Shown in pieces: positions 36,189-46,006 of a stretch of DNA of 64,000 bases. Source of the stretch: Bacteroidota bacterium (GTDB taxonomy: Bacteria; Bacteroidota; Bacteroidia; Bacteroidales; Dysgonomonadaceae); contig JAEZGN010000021.1 in assembly GCA_023437305.1 (NCBI GenBank), forward strand, positions 1 to 64,000, in the 5' to 3' direction. A program made the position numbers and the translations under genes. Numbering within the stretch: the first letter of the stretch is position 1; every line of letters starts with the position of its first letter. The notes under the pieces were generated by a model. It saw only the letters and a program-made list of their open reading frames with translations, had not been told where the DNA came from and did no database searches.

Positions 36189-36206
36189 TGCTTTAGATTT
36201 TTTAGA

Positions 36207-39206
36207 TTAGAATGATACTTGTGCTCCAAAAGTCACTCCACGAGGATTAGGGAATGATCCTCCGTCGTAGCTGCGATCCCATATATTCGAATTCAGGAAT
36301 TCAGGATCGAGCCCCTTGTATGATGTAAATGTGATCAGGTTTTGAGCATTCACATATACACGGATACCACTAAACACATTACCCAATATAGATTTTGGCA
36401 GGTTGTATCCCAATGCCATTTGTTTCACTCTCAGGTAGCTTCCGTTTTCTAACCAGCGATCTTGGTCGCCACGCACGTTGCGCGAGTCGGCATAGATCGG
36501 ACGCGGATCTTTTGCGTTCGGATTGTCGGGAGTCCAAGGGTCGTAGTCGGCACGGTAGTTGGAGTTGTCGTCGAACTTGTCGTATGCACTGCGAGGGCCG
36601 TTGAAAGACTTATGCCCGAAAGCACCCGTAAACTGGAACTGAAGGTCGAAACCTTTGTACTCGAAGCCCCAATTCATTCCCAGTTGGAATTTAGGGATAG
36701 TAGAGCCGCAGTGCTGTCTGTCGGCATCGGTAATCATACCATCGTCGTTGGCATCAATAAATCTCACATCACCCGGTTTTGCATTTGGCTGTATCAGTTT
36801 GCCCTCACTATTTTTGTGAGCCTGCACTTCTTCTTCGGAACGGAACAAACCATCAGTTTTGATCAGATACCATTCGCCGATAGGTTCTCCTAATTTAGAC
36901 TTCGTATCCCACTGTGTAAACTCTGTACGACCGTATCCCAATTCTTTAATCTTATTCTTGAGGAAAGACCCGTTTACATTGAAGCTGTAGCCAAAGTCTT
37001 TGCCGATCTTGTCGCGCCATGTAGCCGATATCTCCACACCTGTATTCTGCAAGGTTGCTGCATTTACGAAAGGGTCGCCTCCTGTATTTCCTGTAACCAT
37101 TAATATCTGCATAGGGGTGAGCACATCTTTTGTCTCTTTCATAAAATAATCGAACGAGAGGTTGAGCCTGTTTTTCAACAACGTTGCATCAAATCCGGCA
37201 TTGATCTGAGACAGCTTTTCCCACTTCAGGTCAACGTTTACCAACTTGGTTTGGATCATCCCCATATTTATAGCCTGATCGGTACCAAATACGGCTTGAG
37301 GGAACGAGTTGATAAGGTCTACCCAGTCCCAATATCCGATATTGGAAGTACCCAGCACACCATAGTTTGCTCTTATCTTCAGATCGTCTATCCACGATAC
37401 ATCGAAGAAACTTTCGTTGCTGATTCTCCATCCTGCCGACACGGAAGGGAAATAACCTACGCTGTTGCTTGGCGAGAATTTCGAAGACTCGTCGCGACGC
37501 ATTGTGAAGCTCAATAGATATCTTTCGTCAAAGTTGTAGTTGATACGACCAAACACCGAGAATAGCTTTTGCATCTCTCTGTAACCTCCTGTTTTAGCGT
37601 CTCGCAACACGGCATCTAGTTGTTCGTAATACGAATTGGTAGAACTGTTCAGCAACACGTCGTTCTTTGTACCCCATAGTCGTTCGTAGTTTGATGTCTG
37701 ATAGCTTATACCCAATACGGCAGCAATATCGTGCTTATCGAATTTCTTATTGTACTCTAGCGTGTTATCAAACACAAAACCCTGATACTGTGCTTGTCTC
37801 TTATTCAGCGACGAAGGGTCGTAGGGTTGGTTATGTGTCCAATACCCCTCTTTGCGCAAGAAGCTGTATTTGTCGTTGCTGAAATCGAAACCGAAGTTGA
37901 ATCGGTATTTCAATGATTTAAGAGCTTCGAGTTCGGTAAAAACATTTCCTCTGATACGCAAATTACTATTTCTTGTGTTTTCGAAGTCTTCCTTCGCAAA
38001 AGGGTTCGTTCCGAATGTTACATCACGGTCGCCGTTACCAAATCCGTATCCGCCTTTCGACTCGTTTTCAGGGTCGTAGATAGGGATAGTAGGCAGCATA
38101 CGATATACATCTACAATAGGATTTGTGTTCAGTTCATCTACTCCGAAGTGACTTAATACAATATTTTCGCCGATACGGAATGTTACATCATCGCCAAAGT
38201 CGCGCGAAGCGGAAGTATTGGAACGCAATGTGAAACGTTCGCTTTTGGCTCCGATTGTAGTTCCCGAATTGTGCTGATAGTTGCCCGAAATAAAATAACG
38301 GCTGTCTTTTGTACCTCCCGAAAAGGAGATGTTATGATCTTGTACAATACCTGTTTTGAATACCTCTTTCTGCCAGTCGGTATTGCCATCAAAGTGGTTT
38401 GCCGGAGCTCTGCCGCCATTGGCAAAGGCAAGGTCGTTGAGCTGTATCCATTGGTCGCGGTTTGTAAGATTGTACTTAGGCAACCACTGTAATGTCATAC
38501 GCGAAGATATATCTATCTTCATCTTGCCTTCCTTCCCTTGCTTGGTGGTAATGATGATAACCCCATTACCGGCACGCGAACCATATATAGCTGCTGCCGA
38601 AGCATCTTTGAGTACCTGTATACTTTCTATATCGTTGAAGTTGAAGTCGCGGTTGGCTCCCGAAACGATACCATCCACCACATACAGCGGCTGGCTGTCT
38701 CCCAAGGTACCTGTACCACGAATCTCTACTTTTCCTTCACTGCCCGGATTTCCGGCCGTACGCACGGTCAAGCCCGGAAGTGTACCCAGTGCGTCACCCA
38801 CAGTACCGGTTACGATGGTGTTTTTCATCTCGGTAGGATTAAATACCGCAACAGCCCCTGTAAGGTCTGCCTTCTTGATGGTTTGATATCCGATCACCAC
38901 CACCTCATCTAAGCGCTTATCGTCGGTGGCCAGTGTTACATTTATAATAGGTTGTCCTGTGTAAACAACCTCCTGCGGTGTCATGCCCACAAGGGAGAAC
39001 ACCAAAGTCTGGTTTCGAGATACCTCGATAGAATAATTACCGTCAACATCAGTGATAGTGCCCTTGGTTGTACCTTTGATACTGACACTCACCCCGGGAA
39101 GCGGATCGTTGATATCATCCACAATCTTCCCCTTTACCTCCACATTCTGTCCATAAATTGCTAATGAACAGACCGCAAACAGTAGAAATAAAATTCTTTT
39201 TAACAT
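36207..39206 (-). CDS. SusC/RagA family TonB-linked outer-membrane transporter
   Basis: A 999-aa transporter that imports oligosaccharides with its SusD partner. Signal peptide, then a CarboxypepD_reg-like domain (VKGKIVDDINDPLPGVSVSI), a TonB-box region (LDEVVVIGYQTIKKADL), a plug domain (DALGTLPGLTVRTAGNPGSE, LYVVDGIVSG, VLKDASAAAIYG) and a 22-strand barrel ending FGAQVSF. Members with the LDEVVVIGY sequence are the SusC class. It is the first gene of the leftward operon, divergent from the hybrid two-component regulator. Confidence 0.96.
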   Translation of the reverse strand: MLKRILFLLFAVCSLAIYGQNVEVKGKIVDDINDPLPGVSVSIKGTTKGTITDVDGNYSIEVSRNQTLVFSLVGMTPQEVVYTGQPIINVTLATDDKRLDEVVVIGYQTIKKADLTGAVAVFNPTEMKNTIVTGTVGDALGTLPGLTVRTAGNPGSEGKVEIRGTGTLGDSQPLYVVDGIVSGANRDFNFNDIESIQVLKDASAAAIYGSRAGNGVIIITTKQGKEGKMKIDISSRMTLQWLPKYNLTNRDQWIQLNDLAFANGGRAPANHFDGNTDWQKEVFKTGIVQDHNISFSGGTKDSRYFISGNYQHNSGTTIGAKSERFTLRSNTSASRDFGDDVTFRIGENIVLSHFGVDELNTNPIVDVYRMLPTIPIYDPENESKGGYGFGNGDRDVTFGTNPFAKEDFENTRNSNLRIRGNVFTELEALKSLKYRFNFGFDFSNDKYSFLRKEGYWTHNQPYDPSSLNKRQAQYQGFVFDNTLEYNKKFDKHDIAAVLGISYQTSNYERLWGTKNDVLLNSSTNSYYEQLDAVLRDAKTGGYREMQKLFSVFGRINYNFDERYLLSFTMRRDESSKFSPSNSVGYFPSVSAGWRISNESFFDVSWIDDLKIRANYGVLGTSNIGYWDWVDLINSFPQAVFGTDQAINMGMIQTKLVNVDLKWEKLSQINAGFDATLLKNRLNLSFDYFMKETKDVLTPMQILMVTGNTGGDPFVNAATLQNTGVEISATWRDKIGKDFGYSFNVNGSFLKNKIKELGYGRTEFTQWDTKSKLGEPIGEWYLIKTDGLFRSEEEVQAHKNSEGKLIQPNAKPGDVRFIDANDDGMITDADRQHCGSTIPKFQLGMNWGFEYKGFDLQFQFTGAFGHKSFNGPRSAYDKFDDNSNYRADYDPWTPDNPNAKDPRPIYADSRNVRGDQDRWLENGSYLRVKQMALGYNLPKSILGNVFSGIRVYVNAQNLITFTSYKGLDPEFLNSNIWDRSYDGGSFPNPRGVTFGAQVSF

Positions 39207-39565
39207 GTTTCTAGATTTTGGTTTTTATAATTAGGTTAACTCATTATTTATTGTGAGAATAAATAATAATTTCTTTCCTTTCGGGTATTCGACAAATGAT
39301 TGATGCCCTACTTTAGTCGCGTCAGACAACAATAAAGAGGCTATGAGATAATATTCACTTCATGGTTCGATTTTTAATAGGTCTTCTGGTAAATCAAAGT
39401 TATGAGAGAGCGAGTAAAAGCAAATGTACTTTTCAACTAAAAACATGTAAAAACAAGTCTAGGGAAGCAAATGCTCGATTATTACAAGTATTTGGTTATT
39501 TTTTACCACAAAATAAGCTTACCCAAGAGTTCGTATCTTCGCAGATATACTGTATTTTTACAAAA

Positions 39566-42500
39566 ATGAAAAACAAAAGACTACTTTTCACCATTTTTCT
39601 GACCGTTTTTTATACCATAAATCTATTTGCTCAGGAAAATTCCAATTTTCACTTCCGAAAGATTCAGGTAGATGACGGGCTCTCGGAAAACGCCGTGTAC
39701 TGTATCCTACAGGACTCGAAAGGCTTCATGTGGTTTGGAACCAAAGACGGACTCAACCGCTACGATGGCGATAACTTCCGCATATTCAGAAAAAACAATC
39801 ACAACAACCAGTCTTTGGGCAACAATTTTATCCGTTGCATTGCCGAAGGAAAAGATAATATACTCTATGTAGGTACAGATGCCGGACTATACAGAATGGA
39901 TATGACCAACGAGGGTTTTGCGAAGATAAATACCAAGACCACCAACGGCATAGAGGTTACCTCAGCCGTAAATGCATTGCATATAGACAAAAACGGCAAT
40001 CTGTGGATAGGAACAATGGCGCAAGGCATATTTATGTACAACCCGTCAAAAAAAGGACTGAAAGCCATAGAGATAGAAAAATACAGGCTCGGGCTGAACG
40101 CCACGTGGTCTATCATAACCGACAAATCGGGATCGATATGGGTAGGTACAAGGCTCGGGCTGCTCAGGTACAACCCCGACAAAGGCAAGCTGGAAGCGCC
40201 CAAAGGCATGTTTAGCATACAAGACAATTCGCAGAACGAAATCTTGTGCATGCTCGACGACAACAAGGGCAATCTCTGGCTGGGCACATGGGACGATGGC
40301 ATCAGGCTCTTCAACAAGCAAACCAACGAGTACACTTCGTTCTTCGGGCTGGGCTCTAAGTCGTATTACATTACGCACGTACGCTCTATATTTCAATATA
40401 CCGACAACGCGCTGCTTATCGGTTCCGACGATGGGCTGTACCTCTTTAACACCGACACCAAATCGATAAAGCGGCTCGATGCCCCTCAGGTGAAATACAG
40501 CCTCAGCGACCAAAATGTGTACTCGATAGCCAAAGATAAAGAGAACGGCATATGGATAGGCACTTACTTTGGAGGCGTAAACTATCTGAATACCTCGCTG
40601 CTCAATATAGAGACTTACTACCCCGATGTTTTGCACAACCTGCTTTCGGGAAAGGCGGTCAGCCAGTTTTTGGAAGACAACTCGTCCAATATCTGGATTG
40701 CCACCGAAGACGGAGGGCTCAACTACTTCGACACCAAGACAAAGATATTTTCGCAACCCGTAAAGACTTCATACCACAACACCCATGCCCTGATGATGGA
40801 CGGCGACAACCTGTGGATAGGAACATTTTCGCGCGGGATAGACATATATAATACACGCAGCCATTCGCTGGTCAACCACCGAAGCAAGATCAGAGACGAA
40901 AGCACGCTGAATGACGACTGCATCTTCTCGCTCTACAAAACCAAGAATGGAGATATATACGTCGGTACTCCTGTAGGGCTGAACAAGTTTGACCGAAGTA
41001 CCAGCACCTTTAAGCGTATCCCCGAAGTCTTCGGCTTTATATACGACATGAAGGAAGACGACTATGGCAACCTCTGGGTGGCAACATACGGAAGGGGCGC
41101 GATAAAACTCGACATGCCCCGCAACAAATGGGTACACTACGACACAATACAGGGGCGCAGCAACCCCATTGTAGGCAGTAAGCTGACAAGCATACACATC
41201 GACAATACCAAGCGGGTGATATTTTCGAGCGAAGGGCGTGGCATTTTTATCTACGACTACAAAACGGACAACTTCAAAAACATATCGGAAGACGACGGCT
41301 TGCCCAACAATGTGATTTACGGCGTGCTCGACGACCCTTTCGGCAACCTGTGGGTAAGCTGTAACAAGGGGCTGGTAACCTTCAATACGTCCGACCCCAA
41401 AAACCATAGGATATACAACAAAGCCGACGGGCTGCAAAGCAACCAGTTCAATTACAAGTCGAGCTACAAGACCAAAGACGGCAAATTTTACTTCGGAGGG
41501 ATAAACGGATTCAGTTGTTTTTACCCTAAAGACCTCAGCGAAAATAAAAACGGTATCGTCCCATCCATAGAGATCACCCAGATACGTGTGTTGGGAAATA
41601 TCAGTGCCGAAAAGGAACAGGAGATACAAACCCGCCTGAATAAAAAACAAGGCATAAAATTGCCTTACAACCGTTCGTCGTTCACCATATCGTACGTAAG
41701 CCTCAGCTATATATCGCAAACCAAAAACCAATATGCCTATATGCTCGAAGGAACGGACGAGGAATGGAACTATGCGGGCAACAACAAGAGCGTGACCTAT
41801 GTAAACCTGTCGCCGGGCAAATATACCTTCAGGGTGAAGGCCTCGAACAACGACGGACTGTGGAACGAAACGGGCACAGCGATAGAGATAGAAATATTGC
41901 CCCCTTTTTGGCTGTCGATACCTGCACGGCTCGTTTATTTTGCACTCGTCATATTCTTTATCTATATGCTGGTGTCGTACTACACCAAGAAAAGCAAGAT
42001 AAAGCAGCAGAAACACCTCGAAGCCTACAAAGCCGAACAGGAAACGCTCGCCTTCAAATCGAAGATCGATTTCTTTACCACCATTGCACACGAGATACGC
42101 ACACCGCTAAGCCTTATCAGCGCACCGCTCGAAGAGGTGATTTCGTCGGGTGAGGGCAGCAAGGAAACGCATCAGAACCTTTCGATGATAGAGAAAAACT
42201 GCGACAGGCTGACGGTGCTTATCAATCAGTTGCTCGATTTCCGTAAGATGGATTCGACCAAATATATCGTAAATCCCGAAACAATAAACCTTACCGAGCA
42301 TATCAGCGAACTGTACGAACGGTTTAAGAAAACGGCGCAGAACAAAAAGATAGATTTTGAGCTGCATCTACCTGCCCAGCCGGTTGTAGATGTAGTGTCG
42401 GATCCGGATGCGCTGACCAAGATAATAGGCAACCTGCTGACCAATGCGCTGAAATTTACCCGAAGCAAGATAATCCTCACTCTTATCCTCAACAGTGATA

Positions 42501-43576
42501 AAACATATACCGTCACTGTAGAAGACAACGGACGAGGCATATCCGACAATCATAAAGAGTTGATATTCGATCCTTTCTATCAGGTGCAGCAAGACGACAG
42601 CAAGGTAGGCACAGGCATCGGGCTTTCGCTGGTGAAGCATTTGGCAGAAATACTGAAAGGAAAGATCGAAGTAAGAGACAGCAAAACTGGCGGTGCATTG
42701 TTTGCCTTCACGTTCTCCGATATATCGAAAGAATTTTCTATCGAACAGAGCCAAACGGCAAGCAATGGGAGTATCTCTCTCGAAGATGAAAGTCCGGCCA
42801 GAAACAACGGCAGAAGCACCGTGCTTGTGGTAGACGACAATCCGGAGATGATACAGTTTATAAAAAGCAGCCTACTCAACGAATATACGGTAGACACGGC
42901 ACTGAGTGCTACCGAAGCATTGAAACTGCTCGAAGACAAGAGTTTCGACCTTATCGTTTCGGATATTATGATGCCCGGCATCGACGGCATATCGTTTACC
43001 AAACGACTGAGAGCCGACCTCAACTACAGCCATATACCGGTGATACTGCTATCGGCAAAAACCGAAAATACGGCGAAGGTAGAAGGCTTGTTATCGGGAG
43101 CCGATGTGTTTATCGAAAAGCCCTTCTCGATCTCGTACCTCAGAGCTCAGATAGCAAGCTTGCTGGAAAATAGGAAGGCGATACTCGAAGCCTTCAACCG
43201 TTCGCCGCTATCGCCCTACTCAAATTTGGTGACCAACAAGAGTGACGAAACATTCCTCAACAAGCTCAACGAAGAGATAGAGAAACACCTCTCGGAAGAA
43301 ACATTCACCGTGGAATCGCTAACCGACATACTGAGCATCAGCCGCTCCAACCTGCAACGCAAGTTAAAGAGCATCAGCGGGGTTACTCCGGGCGACTACC
43401 TGCGCAACTATCGCCTCAAAAGAGCATGCAAACTGCTGCTGGAGACAGATATGCGGATAAACGAAGTGGCTTATTACGTAGGGTTTAACTCGGCATCGTA
43501 CTTCACCAAGGCATTCTTTAAGAGCTATGGTATGTCGCCAAAGGAATTTGTAAATAAGATGAAAAGCGGGGAGTAA
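39566..43576 (+). CDS. hybrid two-component system sensor/regulator (HTCS)
   Basis: A 1336-aa one-protein phosphorelay that senses a breakdown product of the target glycan and activates the cluster. Domains: signal peptide (to about 22), a periplasmic double-propeller sensor (many WIGT repeats, about 40-690), Y_Y_Y domain, one membrane helix (about 783-808), HisKA with the phospho-His in AHEIRTPLSLI (residue 842), HATPase (NLLTNALKF, DNGRGIS, GTGIGLSL), receiver domain (VVDDNPEM; phospho-Asp 1133 in SDIMMPG) and an AraC-type helix-turn-helix (SRSNLQRKLKSI, VGFNSASYFTKAFFKSY). I use the ATG at 39566; the frame is open upstream but the signal peptide starts here. Confidence 0.95.
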   Translation: MKNKRLLFTIFLTVFYTINLFAQENSNFHFRKIQVDDGLSENAVYCILQDSKGFMWFGTKDGLNRYDGDNFRIFRKNNHNNQSLGNNFIRCIAEGKDNILYVGTDAGLYRMDMTNEGFAKINTKTTNGIEVTSAVNALHIDKNGNLWIGTMAQGIFMYNPSKKGLKAIEIEKYRLGLNATWSIITDKSGSIWVGTRLGLLRYNPDKGKLEAPKGMFSIQDNSQNEILCMLDDNKGNLWLGTWDDGIRLFNKQTNEYTSFFGLGSKSYYITHVRSIFQYTDNALLIGSDDGLYLFNTDTKSIKRLDAPQVKYSLSDQNVYSIAKDKENGIWIGTYFGGVNYLNTSLLNIETYYPDVLHNLLSGKAVSQFLEDNSSNIWIATEDGGLNYFDTKTKIFSQPVKTSYHNTHALMMDGDNLWIGTFSRGIDIYNTRSHSLVNHRSKIRDESTLNDDCIFSLYKTKNGDIYVGTPVGLNKFDRSTSTFKRIPEVFGFIYDMKEDDYGNLWVATYGRGAIKLDMPRNKWVHYDTIQGRSNPIVGSKLTSIHIDNTKRVIFSSEGRGIFIYDYKTDNFKNISEDDGLPNNVIYGVLDDPFGNLWVSCNKGLVTFNTSDPKNHRIYNKADGLQSNQFNYKSSYKTKDGKFYFGGINGFSCFYPKDLSENKNGIVPSIEITQIRVLGNISAEKEQEIQTRLNKKQGIKLPYNRSSFTISYVSLSYISQTKNQYAYMLEGTDEEWNYAGNNKSVTYVNLSPGKYTFRVKASNNDGLWNETGTAIEIEILPPFWLSIPARLVYFALVIFFIYMLVSYYTKKSKIKQQKHLEAYKAEQETLAFKSKIDFFTTIAHEIRTPLSLISAPLEEVISSGEGSKETHQNLSMIEKNCDRLTVLINQLLDFRKMDSTKYIVNPETINLTEHISELYERFKKTAQNKKIDFELHLPAQPVVDVVSDPDALTKIIGNLLTNALKFTRSKIILTLILNSDKTYTVTVEDNGRGISDNHKELIFDPFYQVQQDDSKVGTGIGLSLVKHLAEILKGKIEVRDSKTGGALFAFTFSDISKEFSIEQSQTASNGSISLEDESPARNNGRSTVLVVDDNPEMIQFIKSSLLNEYTVDTALSATEALKLLEDKSFDLIVSDIMMPGIDGISFTKRLRADLNYSHIPVILLSAKTENTAKVEGLLSGADVFIEKPFSISYLRAQIASLLENRKAILEAFNRSPLSPYSNLVTNKSDETFLNKLNEEIEKHLSEETFTVESLTDILSISRSNLQRKLKSISGVTPGDYLRNYRLKRACKLLLETDMRINEVAYYVGFNSASYFTKAFFKSYGMSPKEFVNKMKSGE

Positions 43577-43619
43577 TGTTTTAGGTAGGAGAATGTTAAA
43601 TACTTCAGACTTTTTTATT

Positions 43620-43627
43620 TATATTTG
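43620..43627 (+). promoter_or_regulatory. promoter -7 element of the TssD gene cluster
   Basis: TATATTTG, a full match to TAnnTTTG, 44 bp upstream of the first TssD-like gene. No good -33 is visible. It implies the cluster has its own promoter rather than reading from the regulator gene. Confidence 0.5.
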
Positions 43628-43670
43628 ACCCCGAACAACAAAACAACAACTTACACAAACACACAAATCT

Positions 43671-44102
43671 ATGTTCGGAAATCGAAGTTTTTTAATGCTG
43701 GGCTCTTCCGGCGGCAGTAATATCTTAGATTTATTGAAAGGCGGTCTGGAGATTCTGGATTGTAATTTCTCATTTCAACAAGGTATCGACCACAAAGGTA
43801 AAGCCACAACCAGAACGGTTGCCGGCTCAATAAATGTGACTATTTCGCAGCTCCCCAACGAGGAAATAATAGAGTGGGCTTTGGATTCTCGTAAGTATCT
43901 CGACGGCTGTATAATCTTAGTAGATGAAGAAAACATCCCTATTGAGAAAATTATATTCAAAAAAGCAGCCTGTGTCAATTTTGATATAACGTATGCTGTG
44001 AAAGGCTCCGGCTATGCAGCCACAAGGTTGTCGATACAGCCCGAAGCTATAAATCTGGGCGATGGTGATGATAATGATTTCAGCAATGAATGGACTAACT
44101 AA
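43671..44102 (+). CDS. TssD-like (Hcp) type VI secretion tube protein, copy 1
   Basis: A 143-aa Bacteroidetes TssD-type protein, the ring-forming tube unit of type VI secretion. The strand pattern LEILDCNFSFQQGIDHKGK, VAGSINVTISQLPNEEIIEW, IEKIIFKKAACVNFDITY and GYAATRLSIQPEAINLGDG matches the family. The N-terminus carries an extra 25 residues (MFGNRSFLMLGSSGGSN) not usual in TssD. No other T6SS structural genes are nearby. It leads a five-gene cluster on the same strand. Confidence 0.8.
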   Translation: MFGNRSFLMLGSSGGSNILDLLKGGLEILDCNFSFQQGIDHKGKATTRTVAGSINVTISQLPNEEIIEWALDSRKYLDGCIILVDEENIPIEKIIFKKAACVNFDITYAVKGSGYAATRLSIQPEAINLGDGDDNDFSNEWTN

Positions 44103-44132
44103 CACAGTTCTTGAACCAAAACTAATTACAAC

Positions 44133-44531
44133 ATGATAAATCTACCTGATGCACACATAGTTGCAAAATTAATCCTTGACGACAAAACATACGAAGTAGA
44201 TAAGTTCAGAATAGGATTTGCTCAACCTACCGACTTTAAAGGACAACCTCAGCAGGAAGTAAAAGGAGGACAGATAGCCTTAACTATAAACCAGATAGCG
44301 AATAGCTCACTCTATGACTGGGCTAAAAAAGCAACAAGCCTGAAAGACGGACAAATTACTTTCGAAACAGATATGGGAAAGAGCATATTGCGAATCTCTT
44401 TCCAAAACGCCTATTGCGTATGTCTCACCAGAGAAATAAATGCACTAATGGGAACAAAAACATCACTGATAATAGCACCCGAGATTGTCAGTCTGAATGG
44501 GAAAGAACACAATAACACATGGCCTAAATAA
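44133..44531 (+). CDS. TssD-like (Hcp) type VI secretion tube protein, copy 2
   Basis: A 132-aa TssD-type protein: VAKLILDDKTYEVDKFRIGF, KGQPQQEVKGGQIALTINQI, LYDWAKKATSLKDGQITF, ILRISFQNAYCVCLTREI and TSLIIAPEIVSLNG are close to the family consensus. It differs clearly from the first copy, so the cluster encodes two kinds of ring unit. Such dedicated TssD proteins often carry one effector in the tube lumen, which fits the next gene as cargo. Confidence 0.85.
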   Translation: MINLPDAHIVAKLILDDKTYEVDKFRIGFAQPTDFKGQPQQEVKGGQIALTINQIANSSLYDWAKKATSLKDGQITFETDMGKSILRISFQNAYCVCLTREINALMGTKTSLIIAPEIVSLNGKEHNNTWPK

Positions 44532-44540
44532 GAATCAGAT

Positions 44541-45578
44541 ATGAAAATAACAGCAGATTATTATTCTTTTTTATTGGACATAGGTTGCCCCTACGAGGGC
44601 TATGTGCAAGGACTGGGAGACGCATACTGTGTTCCTGTACTTACAGGAAGCTCTACTCCGTTAAACAATTCCCAAACAGGAAATGCTACATATCTATCTA
44701 CTAATTACTGCCCTACGGTAGTACCTAGAAAAAAACAAGTAACTGAAAAGGAGATAAATGATTTTATAGAAAAGGAACTGATAAAACTAGAAAATGGAGA
44801 ATACTATCTGAAAGATATAAATACCAACAGATGGGAAAAGCTGGGTAAAAGTATTTCTAAAGACATATATATTATTGACAACGAAGTATCTATATGCTTA
44901 ACAGGAACGAGCGGCAGGACTTATACCTATGTTATGAATGAAAAATCAATAAGAGGAGGATATAACGTTCAACCCAACAAAGATGGAAGTTCCGAAAATG
45001 AAATATCGATAGGAAGACTACTCTATGAAATAGGAGACAACGGAGTTGACTTTATGGAACACAAACTCTCTACTACCCCGTATAACAAAAAAGTGCCAAA
45101 GGTATTCAGCGGCACCAAAAGAAATACAAAAGTGAAACATACCTACGATACGATGAAAAAGTTGAAGTCGAAAGGTATAAACATTTCAACCAAACCCGCA
45201 GCATTTGTAGATAAGACTCTGCCCAAGATAGTAAAAGGTGCAGGAAGAGCAACCATGGTGCTGTCTAGTGCATTTATCCTATATGATATATATGACAATA
45301 AAGCTGTAAAAGCCTCTCATCTACTGGATACAGGCATGATGTTAGTAGCTGCTATCCCATACGTTGGTTGGGCTATAAGTCTTAGTTATTTCGTCATAGA
45401 TGCCGGGTTTAGTATATTCACTGACAGATCGCTAGGCGAACGACTGGATGATCTGGTAGAAGATCTGTTTGGACTAGAAGGAGGAGTTTTATTGGATCTG
45501 AACCCTGTATTTGATTGGATTGATGAAAGTGTAGACGATGTTATAAGATTTTTCTCTTCTCCTACATTCTCTTTTTAA
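44541..45578 (+). CDS. candidate type VI effector (membrane-acting)
   Basis: A 345-aa protein with no named domain that I can see. It begins 9 bp after the second TssD gene. The N-terminal 65 residues include cysteines (DIGCPYEGYV, AYCVPVL, NYCPTVV). Residues about 233-300 are hydrophobic with small residues (GRATMVLSSAFILYDIYD, MMLVAAIPYVGWAISLSYF, VIDAGFSIF) followed by SLGERLDDLVEDLFG. This pattern is common in the membrane-inserting part of polymorphic toxins. No signal peptide, as expected of a T6SS cargo. The effector role is inferred from position and this pattern. Confidence 0.6.
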   Translation: MKITADYYSFLLDIGCPYEGYVQGLGDAYCVPVLTGSSTPLNNSQTGNATYLSTNYCPTVVPRKKQVTEKEINDFIEKELIKLENGEYYLKDINTNRWEKLGKSISKDIYIIDNEVSICLTGTSGRTYTYVMNEKSIRGGYNVQPNKDGSSENEISIGRLLYEIGDNGVDFMEHKLSTTPYNKKVPKVFSGTKRNTKVKHTYDTMKKLKSKGINISTKPAAFVDKTLPKIVKGAGRATMVLSSAFILYDIYDNKAVKASHLLDTGMMLVAAIPYVGWAISLSYFVIDAGFSIFTDRSLGERLDDLVEDLFGLEGGVLLDLNPVFDWIDESVDDVIRFFSSPTFSF

Positions 45579-45581
45579 GAA

Positions 45582-45989
45582 ATGATGAAAATAAAAGATT
45601 ATATATTCTATAGAATGTATCTGGCATACCAGAAACATGAAGGAGAAGGACGATTCGCTACTGTATTGTATTTTGTCTTAATCGAATATTTCTTACTCTT
45701 TCCTTTCACACTCATCGCCTTAAATATTCTGAAACCCGAAAGCAAGGCAACAGGAATAACAGCCGCTATTATACCAATGGTTATCATAGCATTACTTAAT
45801 TTTAAGAGGTACTATAAGAAAGGAAAGATTGAAGAACTTAAATCAAGATTCGGTAAAAGCGAATACAATCATAAAATAAAAAACTGGATGCTATATATTC
45901 TGCCTTTCCTTGCCGGAGCATGGGGGCTTTTTGGTATAGCACCTATTATTAAGGTTCTGCAACTAATAAAATCCCTTATTGCAGGATAG
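45582..45989 (+). CDS. membrane protein, candidate immunity protein
   Basis: A 135-aa protein with three to four membrane helices (about 30-50, 56-72 and 100-118 clearest) and a short basic cytoplasmic loop (FKRYYKKGKIEELK). It begins 3 bp after the candidate effector gene. Small multi-pass proteins directly after membrane-acting effectors are usual immunity proteins, so this role is likely but inferred. The frame also allows a start one codon later. Confidence 0.6.
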   Translation: MMKIKDYIFYRMYLAYQKHEGEGRFATVLYFVLIEYFLLFPFTLIALNILKPESKATGITAAIIPMVIIALLNFKRYYKKGKIEELKSRFGKSEYNHKIKNWMLYILPFLAGAWGLFGIAPIIKVLQLIKSLIAG

Positions 45990-46006
45990 AATTATATATT
46001 TAGAAG

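Noticed and set aside
40769..42091. Long 440-codon open frame on the minus strand inside the HTCS gene
   Set aside because: It is antisense to a well-supported regulator with conserved domains, and its composition is the mirror of repeated propeller codons.
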